NCBI GenBank assembly: GCA_003014445.1
Contig: PYGH01000004.1
Location: 111,414-175,413 of the forward strand
Direction of reading: 5' to 3'
Length of the DNA stretch: 64,000 nt
DNA from: Fusobacterium naviforme
GTDB lineage: Bacteria; Bacillota; Clostridia; Lachnospirales; Lachnospiraceae
Position numbers and translations under genes: made by a program. The notes under the pieces are model-generated. The model worked only from the letters and a program-made list of their open reading frames with translations. It was not told where the DNA came from and searched no databases. Below, piece by piece: positions 40,133-49,276 of this stretch (positions are counted from its first letter, which is position 1; every line of letters begins with the position of its first letter).

Positions 40133-40373
40133 CTATGTTGTAATATTCACTGTAATGCAGGGAATCCACGGTATTGCGGCGTAAAGTTCGTCCCACTCCT
40201 CATCGCTCAGCTCCGTAATGTCCCTGCCGTCCCGTGTCCTGTAATATTCGCAACCTACCATATCTTTCAGCACGTCCTCCTTGTCTACCATCGGAATAAC
40301 TGGCAGCTCCGGGTTTTCTTTCATCAGCTTAAAAAGCTCCTCCCGGTATTCTTTCTCAATTCTCTGTTATCAT
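40133..40373 (-). pseudogene. Small phage gene with an early frameshift
   Basis: An ATG at 40373 has AGGAGG 6-7 bases upstream and overlaps the helicase-loader stop as ATGA, but its frame stops after five codons (M-I-T-E-N). The neighbouring frame continues E-K-E-Y-R-E-E-L-F-K-L and then MKENPELPVIPMVDKEDV..., a recognisable small phage family. One base less near 40358 would join them. Either a recent frameshift or a sequencing error; the internal ATG at 40324 has a poor ribosome site. Confidence 0.6.
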
Positions 40374-41329
40374 ACCTGTCCTCCTCTTATGTCCGCCCAC
40401 GCCATTGTCAGCACTGTGCTCGTCTCTCTCAGGCGGCTTATAATCGCCACTATTTTCGTATTGTCATATCCTCTCGGTGTCAGCGCCTTTATCAGGTCGT
40501 CCGCGTTATAATTCGTGGTTATAATCGTCGGTTTCATGTCCTCGTACCTGTCGTTGAAAATGCTGTACAGCGTGCTCATGCTCCAATCGCTGCACTGCTC
40601 TTTTCCGAGGTCGTCCACTATCAGTAAATCCGCCTTTTTGTAAACGTCCAGCACCGCCGCCTCTGAAATCTCTCCGCCGTCGAACGTCTTTTTAATGTCC
40701 ATCAGCAGGTCGCTGCTCGTTTTGCATATTACTGGTACTCCCTCTCCTATAAGCTGCAACGCAATCGCGGCTGCGAGGTGCGTTTTCCCGGTTCCGTTCG
40801 TGCCCTCTATGTACAGGCCGTCTCCTCTGGCCCGGTGCAGCGTCCAGTTGTCCGCATATTCCTTTGCCGCCTTGTAGCTCTCCGCTCTGCCTTTTGTGTC
40901 CGTTCGGAAGTTCTCGAATGTTCTCTGCTGGAAACGCTTCTTTATGCCGCTGTTTTTCAGAAGCCTGTCTATTCTTTCCTGCAATCTCCTGCGCCGCTCT
41001 GCCTCCTCCTCTTGCCGTTTCTTTTCTTCCTGCTGCCTGTCGTATTCCGCCCAATACTCCTGCGCTTTTTCGCATTCGCACCTCGGCGGTATTGGAATCC
41101 ATAAAACAACTTCCTGACCGAACCTCAGTCCCCTCGGCTGCAATGTCTTTCCGCAAAACTCGCACTTTGTAGCCTCCGGCGGTTCCGTCTTAAACCTCAG
41201 CCCCAGCGCTCTGGCCTCGTCCGGCGTTATGCCTTTACTCATTTCCTTTCTGGAATCCTCCAGAGGGCCTGAATCCTGTTCCGGCATCACCCGTCCCAGC
41301 ACTTCTCCTATCGGTGTTAAATCCCCCAT
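40370..41329 (-). CDS. DnaC/DnaI-type helicase loader ATPase
   Basis: 319 residues. N-terminal zinc-binding part (ATKCEFCGKTLQPRGLRF ... PPRCEC, Cys positions near 56-83), Walker A EGTNGTGKTH (about 185-194), Walker B LLIVDDLGKE. It loads the replicative helicase at the phage origin. Start at 41329 has GAGGAGG upstream; the end overlaps the next gene by ATGA. No phage helicase is visible, so it probably recruits the host DnaB. Confidence 0.9.
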   Translation of the reverse strand: MGDLTPIGEVLGRVMPEQDSGPLEDSRKEMSKGITPDEARALGLRFKTEPPEATKCEFCGKTLQPRGLRFGQEVVLWIPIPPRCECEKAQEYWAEYDRQQEEKKRQEEEAERRRRLQERIDRLLKNSGIKKRFQQRTFENFRTDTKGRAESYKAAKEYADNWTLHRARGDGLYIEGTNGTGKTHLAAAIALQLIGEGVPVICKTSSDLLMDIKKTFDGGEISEAAVLDVYKKADLLIVDDLGKEQCSDWSMSTLYSIFNDRYEDMKPTIITTNYNADDLIKALTPRGYDNTKIVAIISRLRETSTVLTMAWADIRGGQV

Positions 41330-42074
41330 AGCTGCTGCCTCCTCTCTTTGCAAATTCTTCGTTTACCCTGTCCACTACCCAGCTCAATATCGCTCTGTAG
41401 TCGTTTTTGTAGGTCTTTCCCTTGCTGCCTTTATAATTGTCCAGCACCTCTATCATTCTCGCCGTCTTTTCCGGCCCGTACTGCTCTGTCAGTTTTTGGT
41501 GCTCCTCCTCGGTCATTCTCACAAACTCGCCGTACTTTGTTTTCTCCGGCTCCTGCTTCTTTTTTCGTGGTTTCTTCTCCGGCTTTTCCTCCGGCTGCTC
41601 TGTCGGCGTTTCCGCGTCTGAAACTACCGTTTCCGCGTCGGAAATGTCCGGTTCCGCATCAGAAACCACCTCAACAGGTGGTTTCTGCTCCGTAAATTCC
41701 ACCAGCCCCGGCTTTCTCGGTGTTGGCTCCGCTCTCTTTGCGTAAAGCGTTTGCAGATTGTCCACAAGGTTCTGACACCAAATTATCTGCCTCTTTTCCC
41801 ATAACTCTCTATCTATGTTCCCCAGCTCTATCAGGCTGCCTATAATCTCGTCTACCGTCTCCTCTTTCAGCTTCATATAGGCGCATAGGTACATTTTGTT
41901 CGAGGGCGTTGAGCAATCGTAAAAATGTCCGTTGTTCTTGCACAGTATTTCGAGGAGCTTAAACCAAAAGGCGTATCCGTCGTTGCCCCACTTGCTTTCG
42001 AGAATATACTTTGTCTTTCCCTCGTCCACGTAATGGGGAAAATACCCTGCCGTTTGTTTGCGTGGTCTTGCCAC
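41235..42074 (-). CDS. Replication initiator, DUF4373/DnaD-like
   Basis: 279 residues. The N-terminus (ARPRKQTAGYFPHYVDEGKT, GNDGYAFWFKLLEILCKNNG) is the Lin1244/DUF4373 winged-helix domain; an acidic linker with three D-A-E-T/P repeats and a Lys-rich block is followed by a DnaD-like helical part (LDNYKGSKGKTYKNDYRAIL-S-W). GTG start at 42074, 7 bases after AGGAGG. Paired with the loader downstream, as in many Firmicute phages. Confidence 0.85.
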   Translation of the reverse strand: MARPRKQTAGYFPHYVDEGKTKYILESKWGNDGYAFWFKLLEILCKNNGHFYDCSTPSNKMYLCAYMKLKEETVDEIIGSLIELGNIDRELWEKRQIIWCQNLVDNLQTLYAKRAEPTPRKPGLVEFTEQKPPVEVVSDAEPDISDAETVVSDAETPTEQPEEKPEKKPRKKKQEPEKTKYGEFVRMTEEEHQKLTEQYGPEKTARMIEVLDNYKGSKGKTYKNDYRAILSWVVDRVNEEFAKRGGSSYGGFNTDRRSAGTGDAGTGFRPSGGFQKGNE

Positions 42075-42137
42075 CGCTGCACCTCCTCTCCGCATGGCCC
42101 TCCGGGGAGCCACCTTGCTCCCCGGTTCGCCTGCTTC

Positions 42138-45100
42138 TTACTCGTAAATAACCTTGCTGCCGTCCACCGTCTTTACCACGTCCACGCTCTGCGGAAATCT
42201 CGACTTCATTGCCGGGTCATGTGTAATCGCCATCACCTTTAAGTCTCCGTATCTCCTCTGAATTGCTTCCAACGCGTCGCAATACGCCTGTACGCCCGGC
42301 TGGTCGAGGAATGGCGGCTCGTCAATAAACAGGAATCCTAACTGTACTCCTGCCTTGCTGCTCTTAATCTCCGCCAACGCGAGGATTACGCTCAGCGCCG
42401 CCTTTACTCTTTCTCCGCCGCTCCGGCTCATGTACGGCAGTCGCCCGGTGTCGCTGTCATTGATGATAATGTCCAGCGTCGTCACTTCTTTCTTGCTGTT
42501 GCTCTTGAGAACCTTTTCCGTCACAAATTCCACGCTCATGTGTCCCTGTGACATCTGCCCCAGAATGTTCGTTGCCGTCGCCTCAAAAATCGGGATAATG
42601 CTCCTGATTACGTTGTGCGGAATGCCGTCCTGCGAAAATGCCTTTTTCAGTTCATCGTAGGCTGCTGCTTTCACGCCAAGCTCATTAACCTGCTTTTGAA
42701 TCTCCGCCGCCCGGTTCAGCTTCTCCTCTGCCTCTTCAAGTTGTTTTTTCAGTCCGCCAATTTTCATGGCCGCCTGCTGCGCCGCCTGCTGCGCTGCTCT
42801 TATTTCTTGCTCCGCTGCCTCGGCCTGCGCTTTCAACTCCTCTACTCCAACAGTCTTTGCCTGTTCAACGCTGATTTCGAGCTTCGTCTCCTCAATTTCC
42901 GCCTCCACGGCTTCAATCTCCCCTGCCAACTCTCCGAGGCGCTGTAATGCCGCCTCTTTCTTTTCTCTGGCCGCCGGGAGCTGCTTCTCTTTCAGTGTCC
43001 ATACCTTTGCTGCGTTGATTTCCTGTTGTAATCTCTCGTAGGCCTCCAGTCCTGCCGCCGTCGCTGCCAGTTCTGCCTCGATGGCCTCCAGCTCTATCGT
43101 CGCCTTTGCTGCCGTTTCTTCCGTCTCTGCAATCCTGCTTTCCAGCTCCGCCGCTCTCTCCTCTAACGTCGCTAGGCTCTGCCTCGTGGCTTCCAACTGC
43201 TGGTAATCTTTCTCCGCCTGTGCGAGACCGTGAATTTTTGCTCTCAGAGCGTCGATTTCCTCCTCAATGTGTAAGTTATCGCTTAATGCCTGCTCCGCCT
43301 CTCTGAGGGCCTCCTGAGCGGCGAGAGAGGCTTTCTGGTATGTCTCCTCCACCCCTGCCAACTCTTTCTCTGCCTCCGGGAGCTTGTTTTTGGCTTCCAG
43401 CGCGTCCGCGAGGAACTTGCAGTGTGCATTCTCCGGATTCGGGCAGCCGCTATTGTCTAGTAGCGTCACTTTTCCTCTTAGTCCGTCGATAATGTATCTC
43501 AGCTCTCCGGCTTTCGCGTCGTATTCCCTGCCGAGCTTCGCCAGCACTTCCTTTGCGTCTGTGAGTGCGGCTTTCTGCTTCTGGTATTCCGGGAGTTTTG
43601 CCTCTGCTGCTTCCAGTGCGTTCTGCTTTTCGTCGTATTCCCGGTGCTTTTCTTCCAGCTCTGCCGCTCTTGCAATAACTGTCTTGAGCGGCGCAATCTG
43701 TGTCAGCTCAATCGCCGCTTTTTTCTGCCTGAACTCCGTCCCGGCGGTCTGTGCTGTCTTTACCGCTGTCTCCATCTGGCCTTTTCTCGCCGTCAAGTTA
43801 TCGTAGGTTGCTTTCCCGGCAATCAGGCTTTTTTCCTGTTCCAACAGCTCCGCGTATTTTGCCACGCCTGCCGTGATTTCCGGCTCCTCCGCCAGCACCG
43901 CGTCCGCCGCTGTCACGAGCGCCGTCTGCGTCGTCCTGATTCCCTCTTTCGCCGCCTTTGTTGCCGTAAGGGTTGTAATCCTGCTGTTGAGCTTAATTAC
44001 CCTTGCGGCCGCTTCAAGCTGCGTATTCAGCGCGACTTTCAGCCCATCTACCTCTGCTTCCTTTTTTGCCGCTGCCTCCTCGTTCGCTTTCTTTTCTGCC
44101 TCTGCCGCGCCAATAGCTGCTTCCAGCTCAGCTCTGTCCGGCAACCCTGTCGTGATGGTCGCGGCTCTTTCTTCCAGCAATCTGATTTCACGATTCGTGT
44201 CCGTCGCTTTTCCTGCTGCCAGCTCCTCCATGTCTCCATAAATCCCCAGCCCTAAAATGCTACCAAGAATATTCATTCTGGCCTCTTTGTCCGCCTGCAA
44301 AAACAATCCGTACTGGTCTTGCATAATCAACGCGCAGGCTTTCAGCGTCAGGCTATCCATTCCGATGATGTTGATTATCTCCGCCTGCGTATCCTTAAAC
44401 TTTTCCTTTGAGCGGTCAACCCACTCTCCGTCCACCAGCTCCGCAATGTTCAGTGTTGCCTTGCCGCTTTTCTGCCTCGTCCGGGTTACTCTGTATGTTC
44501 TCTCTCCCAGCTTGAATGTGAATTTGATGGCTCCGCTTCTGGCCTCCGGGTCGTTCCTTATCCAGCCCGTAAGCTCGCCCTCTCTTGTCTCCTCAAAAAG
44601 CGCGTCCGCCATTGCGTCCATAAACAGGCTGCTCTTTCCTACTCCGTTGCTGCCGTTGATTGTGCAGAAACGAATATCATCGAACGAGAACGCCTCCTCT
44701 TTGTAGTTTCGGTAATTCTTTACCTCAATCTCCATCGGGACGAATGTTCCCGTGTAGCGCTCCGTTGTGGCTTTCTCTGTCGCCTCACTGATTAACGGTC
44801 TCGCAAGGTTCAAAATCTCTACCGCGTCCTCCGGCGTGCGTCCGTTGTCCAGCAGCCACTCTCTCAGGTTGTCCTCCGGCGTGTTCTCCGCGTCCATGCT
44901 CTTTCTGTCCACGGTAATGCTGATTTTCTGAGGGGTAATCTCCTGCACCCAGAACGCTCCGCCTGTCTCATAAAGCCAGTTTTCGAGGAGTGCGTGGTTA
45001 AATGCCTTGTTGTGCTCGTCCGTGCAGTCGTAAAGTACCCTCACCACCTTGTCTTTTGCCTCGTCCTGTTCGAGTAACGGGAGCTGGTAAAGCCACTCCG

Positions 45101-46010
45101 GGCCTCTCTCGTTGATTTCCTTTATGTCGTCGTCGTTCAGTCTGATGGTCTTATATTCCCTTGTGCTGAGGCTGTGGAACTCCGACGTTACTCCGCCCTC
45201 TGTAATGTCGTGCGTGTAAAATCCTCTCCGCTGCCCCTCGTCATTGAAATTCAGCGCCGATACCGCTCCGCAGTAAAACGTATTCTTGCACCCGTCAAGC
45301 TGCTGCGGCCTGTGGATATGTCCGAAGCAAACAAGGTCGTAATCTGCCGACACCAGCGTGTCCGGGTAAACCACGGGTTCAAACTGTGAAAAGAATGCCG
45401 TCTGGCCGCTCTCCATATTGCAGCCCGTAATCGTAAAATGCGATACCAGTACCGCCGGGGTCTCCGGCTCAGCCTGTGCTTTCAGCCCGACGATAATATC
45501 TGCCACCGCTTTGGTGAATACCCCGTTCTCCTCCTCTTTGCTCAGTCCGGGGTTTTTGGCCCTGTAATATCCTCTGTCGAATCCCGGTACGCACGCCACC
45601 TGTACTTTCTTTCCGTCGTATGTGTGGTATGTCTCAATACCCGGTTCCGTAACAATGTGTACGTTATAGTCTCCGGCGAATGCCGTCTTGAGGCTCTTGA
45701 ACTGCTCCTCGCTGTCGTGGTTCGGGGTTCCCCTCATCACCACTACCGGGGCGACCGCTTCCATCTGGCGAATAATTCTCACCGCCGTCTGATTCTCTTT
45801 CAGCCCCCTGTCACTCCATACCCTTGCCTGATGAAAAATGTCTCCGGCCACGATGATAATGTCCGGCTTCAGCTCCTGCGCCTTTTCGCTCATTTCCTCA
45901 AGGCAGCTCACAATATCTCTGAATCTAACGTTTTCTCCGTCTTTCTCCGGGCCGGGAAAGTTCCCAATATGCCAGTCGCCCGTGTGTAGCACTCTAATTC
46001 CGTTTGTCAT
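42138..46010 (-). CDS. SbcD-SbcC (Mre11-Rad50) single-chain fusion
   Basis: 1290 residues. About 1-400 is SbcD: phosphoesterase motifs HTGDWHIG, VAGDIFHQ, RGTPNHD, SHFTI and CFGHIHRP. From about 425 follows SbcC: Walker A INGSNGVGKSS, a long coiled coil with CPNPENAHC at the tip (near 860) in place of the usual CxxC zinc hook, signature SRSGGERVKAALS (about 1195) and Walker B FLFIDEPPFLD (about 1225). Normally two genes; here one reading frame without a break. Processes double-strand breaks and hairpins, and may cut the cruciforms of inverted repeats. Overlaps the upstream gene by 4 bases. Confidence 0.92.
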   Translation of the reverse strand: MTNGIRVLHTGDWHIGNFPGPEKDGENVRFRDIVSCLEEMSEKAQELKPDIIIVAGDIFHQARVWSDRGLKENQTAVRIIRQMEAVAPVVVMRGTPNHDSEEQFKSLKTAFAGDYNVHIVTEPGIETYHTYDGKKVQVACVPGFDRGYYRAKNPGLSKEEENGVFTKAVADIIVGLKAQAEPETPAVLVSHFTITGCNMESGQTAFFSQFEPVVYPDTLVSADYDLVCFGHIHRPQQLDGCKNTFYCGAVSALNFNDEGQRRGFYTHDITEGGVTSEFHSLSTREYKTIRLNDDDIKEINERGPEWLYQLPLLEQDEAKDKVVRVLYDCTDEHNKAFNHALLENWLYETGGAFWVQEITPQKISITVDRKSMDAENTPEDNLREWLLDNGRTPEDAVEILNLARPLISEATEKATTERYTGTFVPMEIEVKNYRNYKEEAFSFDDIRFCTINGSNGVGKSSLFMDAMADALFEETREGELTGWIRNDPEARSGAIKFTFKLGERTYRVTRTRQKSGKATLNIAELVDGEWVDRSKEKFKDTQAEIINIIGMDSLTLKACALIMQDQYGLFLQADKEARMNILGSILGLGIYGDMEELAAGKATDTNREIRLLEERAATITTGLPDRAELEAAIGAAEAEKKANEEAAAKKEAEVDGLKVALNTQLEAAARVIKLNSRITTLTATKAAKEGIRTTQTALVTAADAVLAEEPEITAGVAKYAELLEQEKSLIAGKATYDNLTARKGQMETAVKTAQTAGTEFRQKKAAIELTQIAPLKTVIARAAELEEKHREYDEKQNALEAAEAKLPEYQKQKAALTDAKEVLAKLGREYDAKAGELRYIIDGLRGKVTLLDNSGCPNPENAHCKFLADALEAKNKLPEAEKELAGVEETYQKASLAAQEALREAEQALSDNLHIEEEIDALRAKIHGLAQAEKDYQQLEATRQSLATLEERAAELESRIAETEETAAKATIELEAIEAELAATAAGLEAYERLQQEINAAKVWTLKEKQLPAAREKKEAALQRLGELAGEIEAVEAEIEETKLEISVEQAKTVGVEELKAQAEAAEQEIRAAQQAAQQAAMKIGGLKKQLEEAEEKLNRAAEIQKQVNELGVKAAAYDELKKAFSQDGIPHNVIRSIIPIFEATATNILGQMSQGHMSVEFVTEKVLKSNSKKEVTTLDIIINDSDTGRLPYMSRSGGERVKAALSVILALAEIKSSKAGVQLGFLFIDEPPFLDQPGVQAYCDALEAIQRRYGDLKVMAITHDPAMKSRFPQSVDVVKTVDGSKVIYE

Positions 46011-47035
46011 TGCTGGTTACCTCCCATCTTTCTCTGGCATGCCATGCACAGTGTCCTGCCGAACTGCTCATTGCTGTACTTCACCACTCCGTTGCTGCAC
46101 TTTGCTCCGCACTCCGTACATATTGTCGGGTCGTAATCCGGCTGCGCCTCCGCTGCCTGCTGCGCCCTCTGCTGCGTATGTCTGGGGTGCTCCTCCGGGA
46201 CTTCTCTGTACGCCTGATTGTCCGGCTGTGCAATCGGCTGGCCCTGTACCTCGTAGGCCGCCTCCTCCGGCTCGTCGTCCTCTACGAATACCGCCCTGCG
46301 CTGCTCTGCGCTATGTCCTCCGTAAAGCTCCTGTGCAGATGTAAAGAAGTGCCTTACCGCCTCCTCTTTTACTGCCTCGTTATCAAGGTTCGGAACAAGG
46401 TAGGCCACCACAAACGGCTTTCTCAGCTCCTCCAAATAGTATGTGCCTTTGATGTGCATTGCCGCTCTCAGCGCTCTGTTGATAGCCTTTGTCTCGCACA
46501 TTTCGTTTCTGAACTTCAAAAACTCTTTGCGCTGAGCGTCGGTCATGCCGTCTGTAACGTCCTGCACCACAATTTCCTTGTGCGCCACGAACTCAATGTT
46601 TTCCCCGGTGAGCTGCGGTACGCTGATTCTGGCCTCGTACTTCACGTCTTTGTTTCCGCAGGCTCCACAATTAACCGGGCGGCCAATGCTGCGGTTCACC
46701 TCTGCGCATTTCTGGCAGGTAGATGGGATAATGGGCCTCGTCCCCAAAATCTTAATCCCGGCTGCTCGCATGAGCTTATTCAGCCCTTTTTTTGTCAGCG
46801 CGTATTTCGCCGGGCTGGCCGGGTGCGTTCTGCCGCTCCTGTCCGTCCATTCGCTCTTTGCTTTCTCCTGCTCGTAGATTTCCCCGTCTGCAAGGTTCGT
46901 CGAAATCTGCACCGCGTTCATCACGGGCTTGTGAATCTCCGCAATCTCCGCCACCGTTTTCATCGGTACAAGCAGATTAAACTGCTCCGCCGGGTACTGC
47001 TGTGTAATCGTTAATGCGTTTTTGCTCTCTCTCAT
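46007..47035 (-). CDS. Recombination-associated zinc-ribbon protein
   Basis: 342 residues. Four Cys in an internal ribbon (about 108-126: STCQKCAEV, NCGACGNKD) and four in a C-terminal ribbon (ICTECGAKC, LCMACQ). The middle (KFRNEMCETKAINRALRAAM) is like DNA-binding parts of phage recombination proteins. Coupled by ATGA to the SbcD-SbcC fusion, so the two probably work on the same DNA ends. No exact family assigned. Confidence 0.65.
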   Translation of the reverse strand: MRESKNALTITQQYPAEQFNLLVPMKTVAEIAEIHKPVMNAVQISTNLADGEIYEQEKAKSEWTDRSGRTHPASPAKYALTKKGLNKLMRAAGIKILGTRPIIPSTCQKCAEVNRSIGRPVNCGACGNKDVKYEARISVPQLTGENIEFVAHKEIVVQDVTDGMTDAQRKEFLKFRNEMCETKAINRALRAAMHIKGTYYLEELRKPFVVAYLVPNLDNEAVKEEAVRHFFTSAQELYGGHSAEQRRAVFVEDDEPEEAAYEVQGQPIAQPDNQAYREVPEEHPRHTQQRAQQAAEAQPDYDPTICTECGAKCSNGVVKYSNEQFGRTLCMACQRKMGGNQQ

Positions 47036-47159
47036 AATAAAATCCTCCTATTGCATTTACAGTGTTTTTCTGGTACAATAGAGGAACCCAAGAGAATTGC
47101 CTGCGGCTACGCCGTGGGCTTTTCTTTTGCCTCTTTGTCCGCTTCCATAAGCAGCCAGC

Positions 47160-47372
47160 TCAGCTCCATCGTGAATCTGTTAGCCTGCTGGCTTTTACTG
47201 CCTCTGCTATAAGCTGCGCCAAGTACCACGGCTCCCGGCGCGCTCCGCCCTCGTCTCCAAAATGTAAAATGATATGGTTCAGCTTTCGCTCTGCGTCCTC
47301 TTTGGCTTTATCCCATTCGTCTGATAATATCGCCTCTCCGAGGTGGCTCTCCGCCTGTGCTCTTAGCTCCAT
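47160..47372 (-). CDS. Small phage protein
   Basis: 70 residues (MELRAQAESHLGEAILSDEW...), helical. Start at 47372 with AGGAGGG upstream. It overlaps the zinc-finger gene end in another frame. Function unknown. Confidence 0.55.
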   Translation of the reverse strand: MELRAQAESHLGEAILSDEWDKAKEDAERKLNHIILHFGDEGGARREPWYLAQLIAEAVKASRLTDSRWS

Positions 47373-47478
47373 TCGCCCTGCCCTCCTCTCGCTCTGTCTT
47401 TGGCCCTTTCTCCATGCAGTCGCACCTCTCTCCAAAATCCAAATTGCAACCGCATTCCGGGCATACTATGTATTTCAT
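47308..47478 (-). CDS. Small zinc-finger phage protein
   Basis: 56 residues, starting MKYIVCPECGCNLDFGERCD-C. The C-x2-C-x-C-x7-C-x-C pattern is a typical zinc-binding knuckle of phage proteins. Ribosome site AGGAGG before the ATG at 47478, and ATGA overlap with the membrane protein gene. The last 20 codons overlap the next gene. Confidence 0.65.
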   Translation of the reverse strand: MKYIVCPECGCNLDFGERCDCMEKGPKTEREEGRANGAKSTGGEPPRRGDIIRRMG

Positions 47479-47723
47479 TGTCCGCTTGCCTCCTCATCAA
47501 AAATCTTCCTACATATCCATTTGTGTGTGGCCGTGAATACCAGCCAGAACACAATTCCCAGCACCAGATATTCTCCTCCAAATCCGTTGTAGCCTCTCTC
47601 TGCGTGTACCGCCGGGATAATCCACGCTGCCAGCGCCGCCGTCGGGACTGCTGCTACCATCATTTCAAATCCATAAACCGCCGCCCACGCCGCGTACATC
47701 TTTGCTCTGCGCTTCGCTCTCAC
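47475..47723 (-). CDS. Small membrane protein, two helices
   Basis: 82 residues with a basic N-terminus (MRAKRRAKMYAAW), membrane segments near 17-38 and 50-66, and a charged C-terminus. Early-region membrane proteins often block superinfection, but there is no direct evidence. Confidence 0.65.
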   Translation of the reverse strand: MRAKRRAKMYAAWAAVYGFEMMVAAVPTAALAAWIIPAVHAERGYNGFGGEYLVLGIVFWLVFTATHKWICRKIFDEEASGQ

Positions 47724-47765
47724 TTTCCTGCGCCTCTTTTCTCTCGCCGAAATATCTCCGTCCTC

Positions 47766-48467
47766 CTATCTATAAAATGAGTGGTTTCCCACCGTGAAAA
47801 GGTATTCGCAGTTCTTCGCCTGCCAGCTTTCTCCGTTGCAATTCTCAAAGTACAACGCGCCGTCGCTCTCGTCCCAGCCCTCGTACATCACCATTTCCAG
47901 CGCCCTGTAGCAATCCTCATTCGGCTCTTTTGTCCAATACCTGCCTCCCGGCGCTACCGGGGAGAATTGATAACAGCCTCCGCTGTTCTGCATTACTACG
48001 TCCTCAATGCTGTTTGGAAATCCCTCTGTCCAAACTCTGTTTAATACCACCAGCATTACCAGCGCTTTTCCCTCTGTCGGTTCTCCCTCAGCCTCCGCCA
48101 TTGCAATCCTGAGCAATACCTCGCTGTCGTAAGCGTCCCAATCTCTGCTACCTATCAGCGTCCTGCGTTCCGGCTCCGTTGTTTCTGCTTCGACAACATT
48201 CAGTTCTCTATCCTCCGGCGGTGCTGTTCGTTCTTCTAAAACCACATAGCCCGTGTAAACTGCCGTCATTTTCGGGTTTTCTTTAAAGAATGCCGTTTCC
48301 GCTTTCGGCGTCTCCTCCGCCGTTTTGTATTCCGGCTCCGCCACTTGTCTGCCTCTTTCTGCCTCAGCCGCTTTGTAAATGTTCGCCCCTCCAACAATCA
48401 CGAATGCTATTGTCAGGATTATCGCAACAATTATCGGCGGATATTCTTCAATCTTTCGTCTTTTCAT
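47766..48467 (-). CDS. Membrane-anchored SleB/CwlJ-like cell wall hydrolase
   Basis: 233 residues. N-terminal anchor (PPIIVAIILTIAFVIVGG, about 10-27), a charged stalk, and from about 112 a Hydrolase_2 domain (VLLRIAMAEAEGEPTEGKAL, VVLNRVW, GCYQFSP, ALYFENC). The first Glu of the AMAEAEGE segment is the probable catalytic residue. SleB-like lytic transglycosylases act on spore cortex or septal peptidoglycan. Its place in the early region is unusual for a lysis enzyme. Overlaps the next gene by ATGA. Confidence 0.85.
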   Translation of the reverse strand: MKRRKIEEYPPIIVAIILTIAFVIVGGANIYKAAEAERGRQVAEPEYKTAEETPKAETAFFKENPKMTAVYTGYVVLEERTAPPEDRELNVVEAETTEPERRTLIGSRDWDAYDSEVLLRIAMAEAEGEPTEGKALVMLVVLNRVWTEGFPNSIEDVVMQNSGGCYQFSPVAPGGRYWTKEPNEDCYRALEMVMYEGWDESDGALYFENCNGESWQAKNCEYLFTVGNHSFYR

Positions 48468-48646
48468 CTTGCATCTCCGGCCATGGCTGCTGCCGCACTT
48501 ATGTGTCTCTGGGCTGTCTGCGCTATCCTTTTCAGCGCCTCCTCGGCTTCCTCAGCCGTTTTCTTGCAATAATTGTCCGCTATTCTTATCCGGGTCTTGC
48601 CTATGTAAAACTCCCGAACAATATTGGCCTCAGCCACGCCGCTCAC
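48464..48646 (-). CDS. Small phage protein
   Basis: 60 residues; FYIGKTRIRIADNYCKKTAE and then an Ala-rich helix. The I-G-x-T-x-I-R-I-x-x-x-Y-C pattern recurs in small Clostridial phage proteins. Function unknown. Confidence 0.6.
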   Translation of the reverse strand: MSGVAEANIVREFYIGKTRIRIADNYCKKTAEEAEEALKRIAQTAQRHISAAAAMAGDAR

Positions 48647-48650
48647 CTCC

Positions 48651-49145
48651 TTACATGAATTTTCCTACCCTCGCCGCCCGTTCCAGCACGGCGAGGTTTT
48701 CGTCTGCTCTCCTGCGGAACTCCAGCAGCCTGTCCCTCAGTCCCGGTATTGCCTGCTGCTCGTCCTCACTCATTTCTCCGTTGTCCATCAACAGCGAAAT
48801 TTCCCTTGTCAGCTTTTCCATTTCGTACACCGTGTTTTGCAATCGTATCAGCGCCCTCTCTGCTGGCATTTCTGGTATCTCTCTGCAATCCCGTCCCAGC
48901 GGACACTCGTTCACGCAATACCATTGCCTCAGCTCCGGCTCGTTGTACGCGTCTGCCATCAGTGCTACCACCACGTTCGGCGGCCTTGTTATGTCCAACT
49001 CGTACTTTTTCAGGCTGTCCTCCGTCACTCCTGGCAGGCACTCTACGCCTCCTGCCCTTGTCAAGAGCTTTTCGTTGTACTTTGCCGCCCTCATTCGTGC
49101 CTCAAAGTACCTGTTACCCACCGCTTTTGTCGCCTGTCTCGACAT
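48651..49145 (-). CDS. XRE-like phage regulator
   Basis: 164 residues. AGGVECLPGVTEDSLKKYEL with DITRPPNVVVALMADAYNEP is a helix-turn-helix of the XRE/Cro type, followed by a Cys pair (YCVNECPLGRDC) and a helical tail. The early-operon position suggests a regulator of replication genes or an anti-repressor role. Two degenerate operator-like dyads lie in its upstream region (49200-49214, 49242-49256). Confidence 0.75.
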   Translation of the reverse strand: MSRQATKAVGNRYFEARMRAAKYNEKLLTRAGGVECLPGVTEDSLKKYELDITRPPNVVVALMADAYNEPELRQWYCVNECPLGRDCREIPEMPAERALIRLQNTVYEMEKLTREISLLMDNGEMSEDEQQAIPGLRDRLLEFRRRADENLAVLERAARVGKFM

Positions 49146-49276
49146 TTATTTTTCGCCTCCTCTCCCGTAGAATATTCTTAGAGGTTGAAACAAGGAAATG
49201 CCGTTTATCGGGTCACTTGTTCTTTCTCTCTGGCTTTTTCTGTTCCTTTTCGGGTCATATAAGGGCAAAAAAATAA

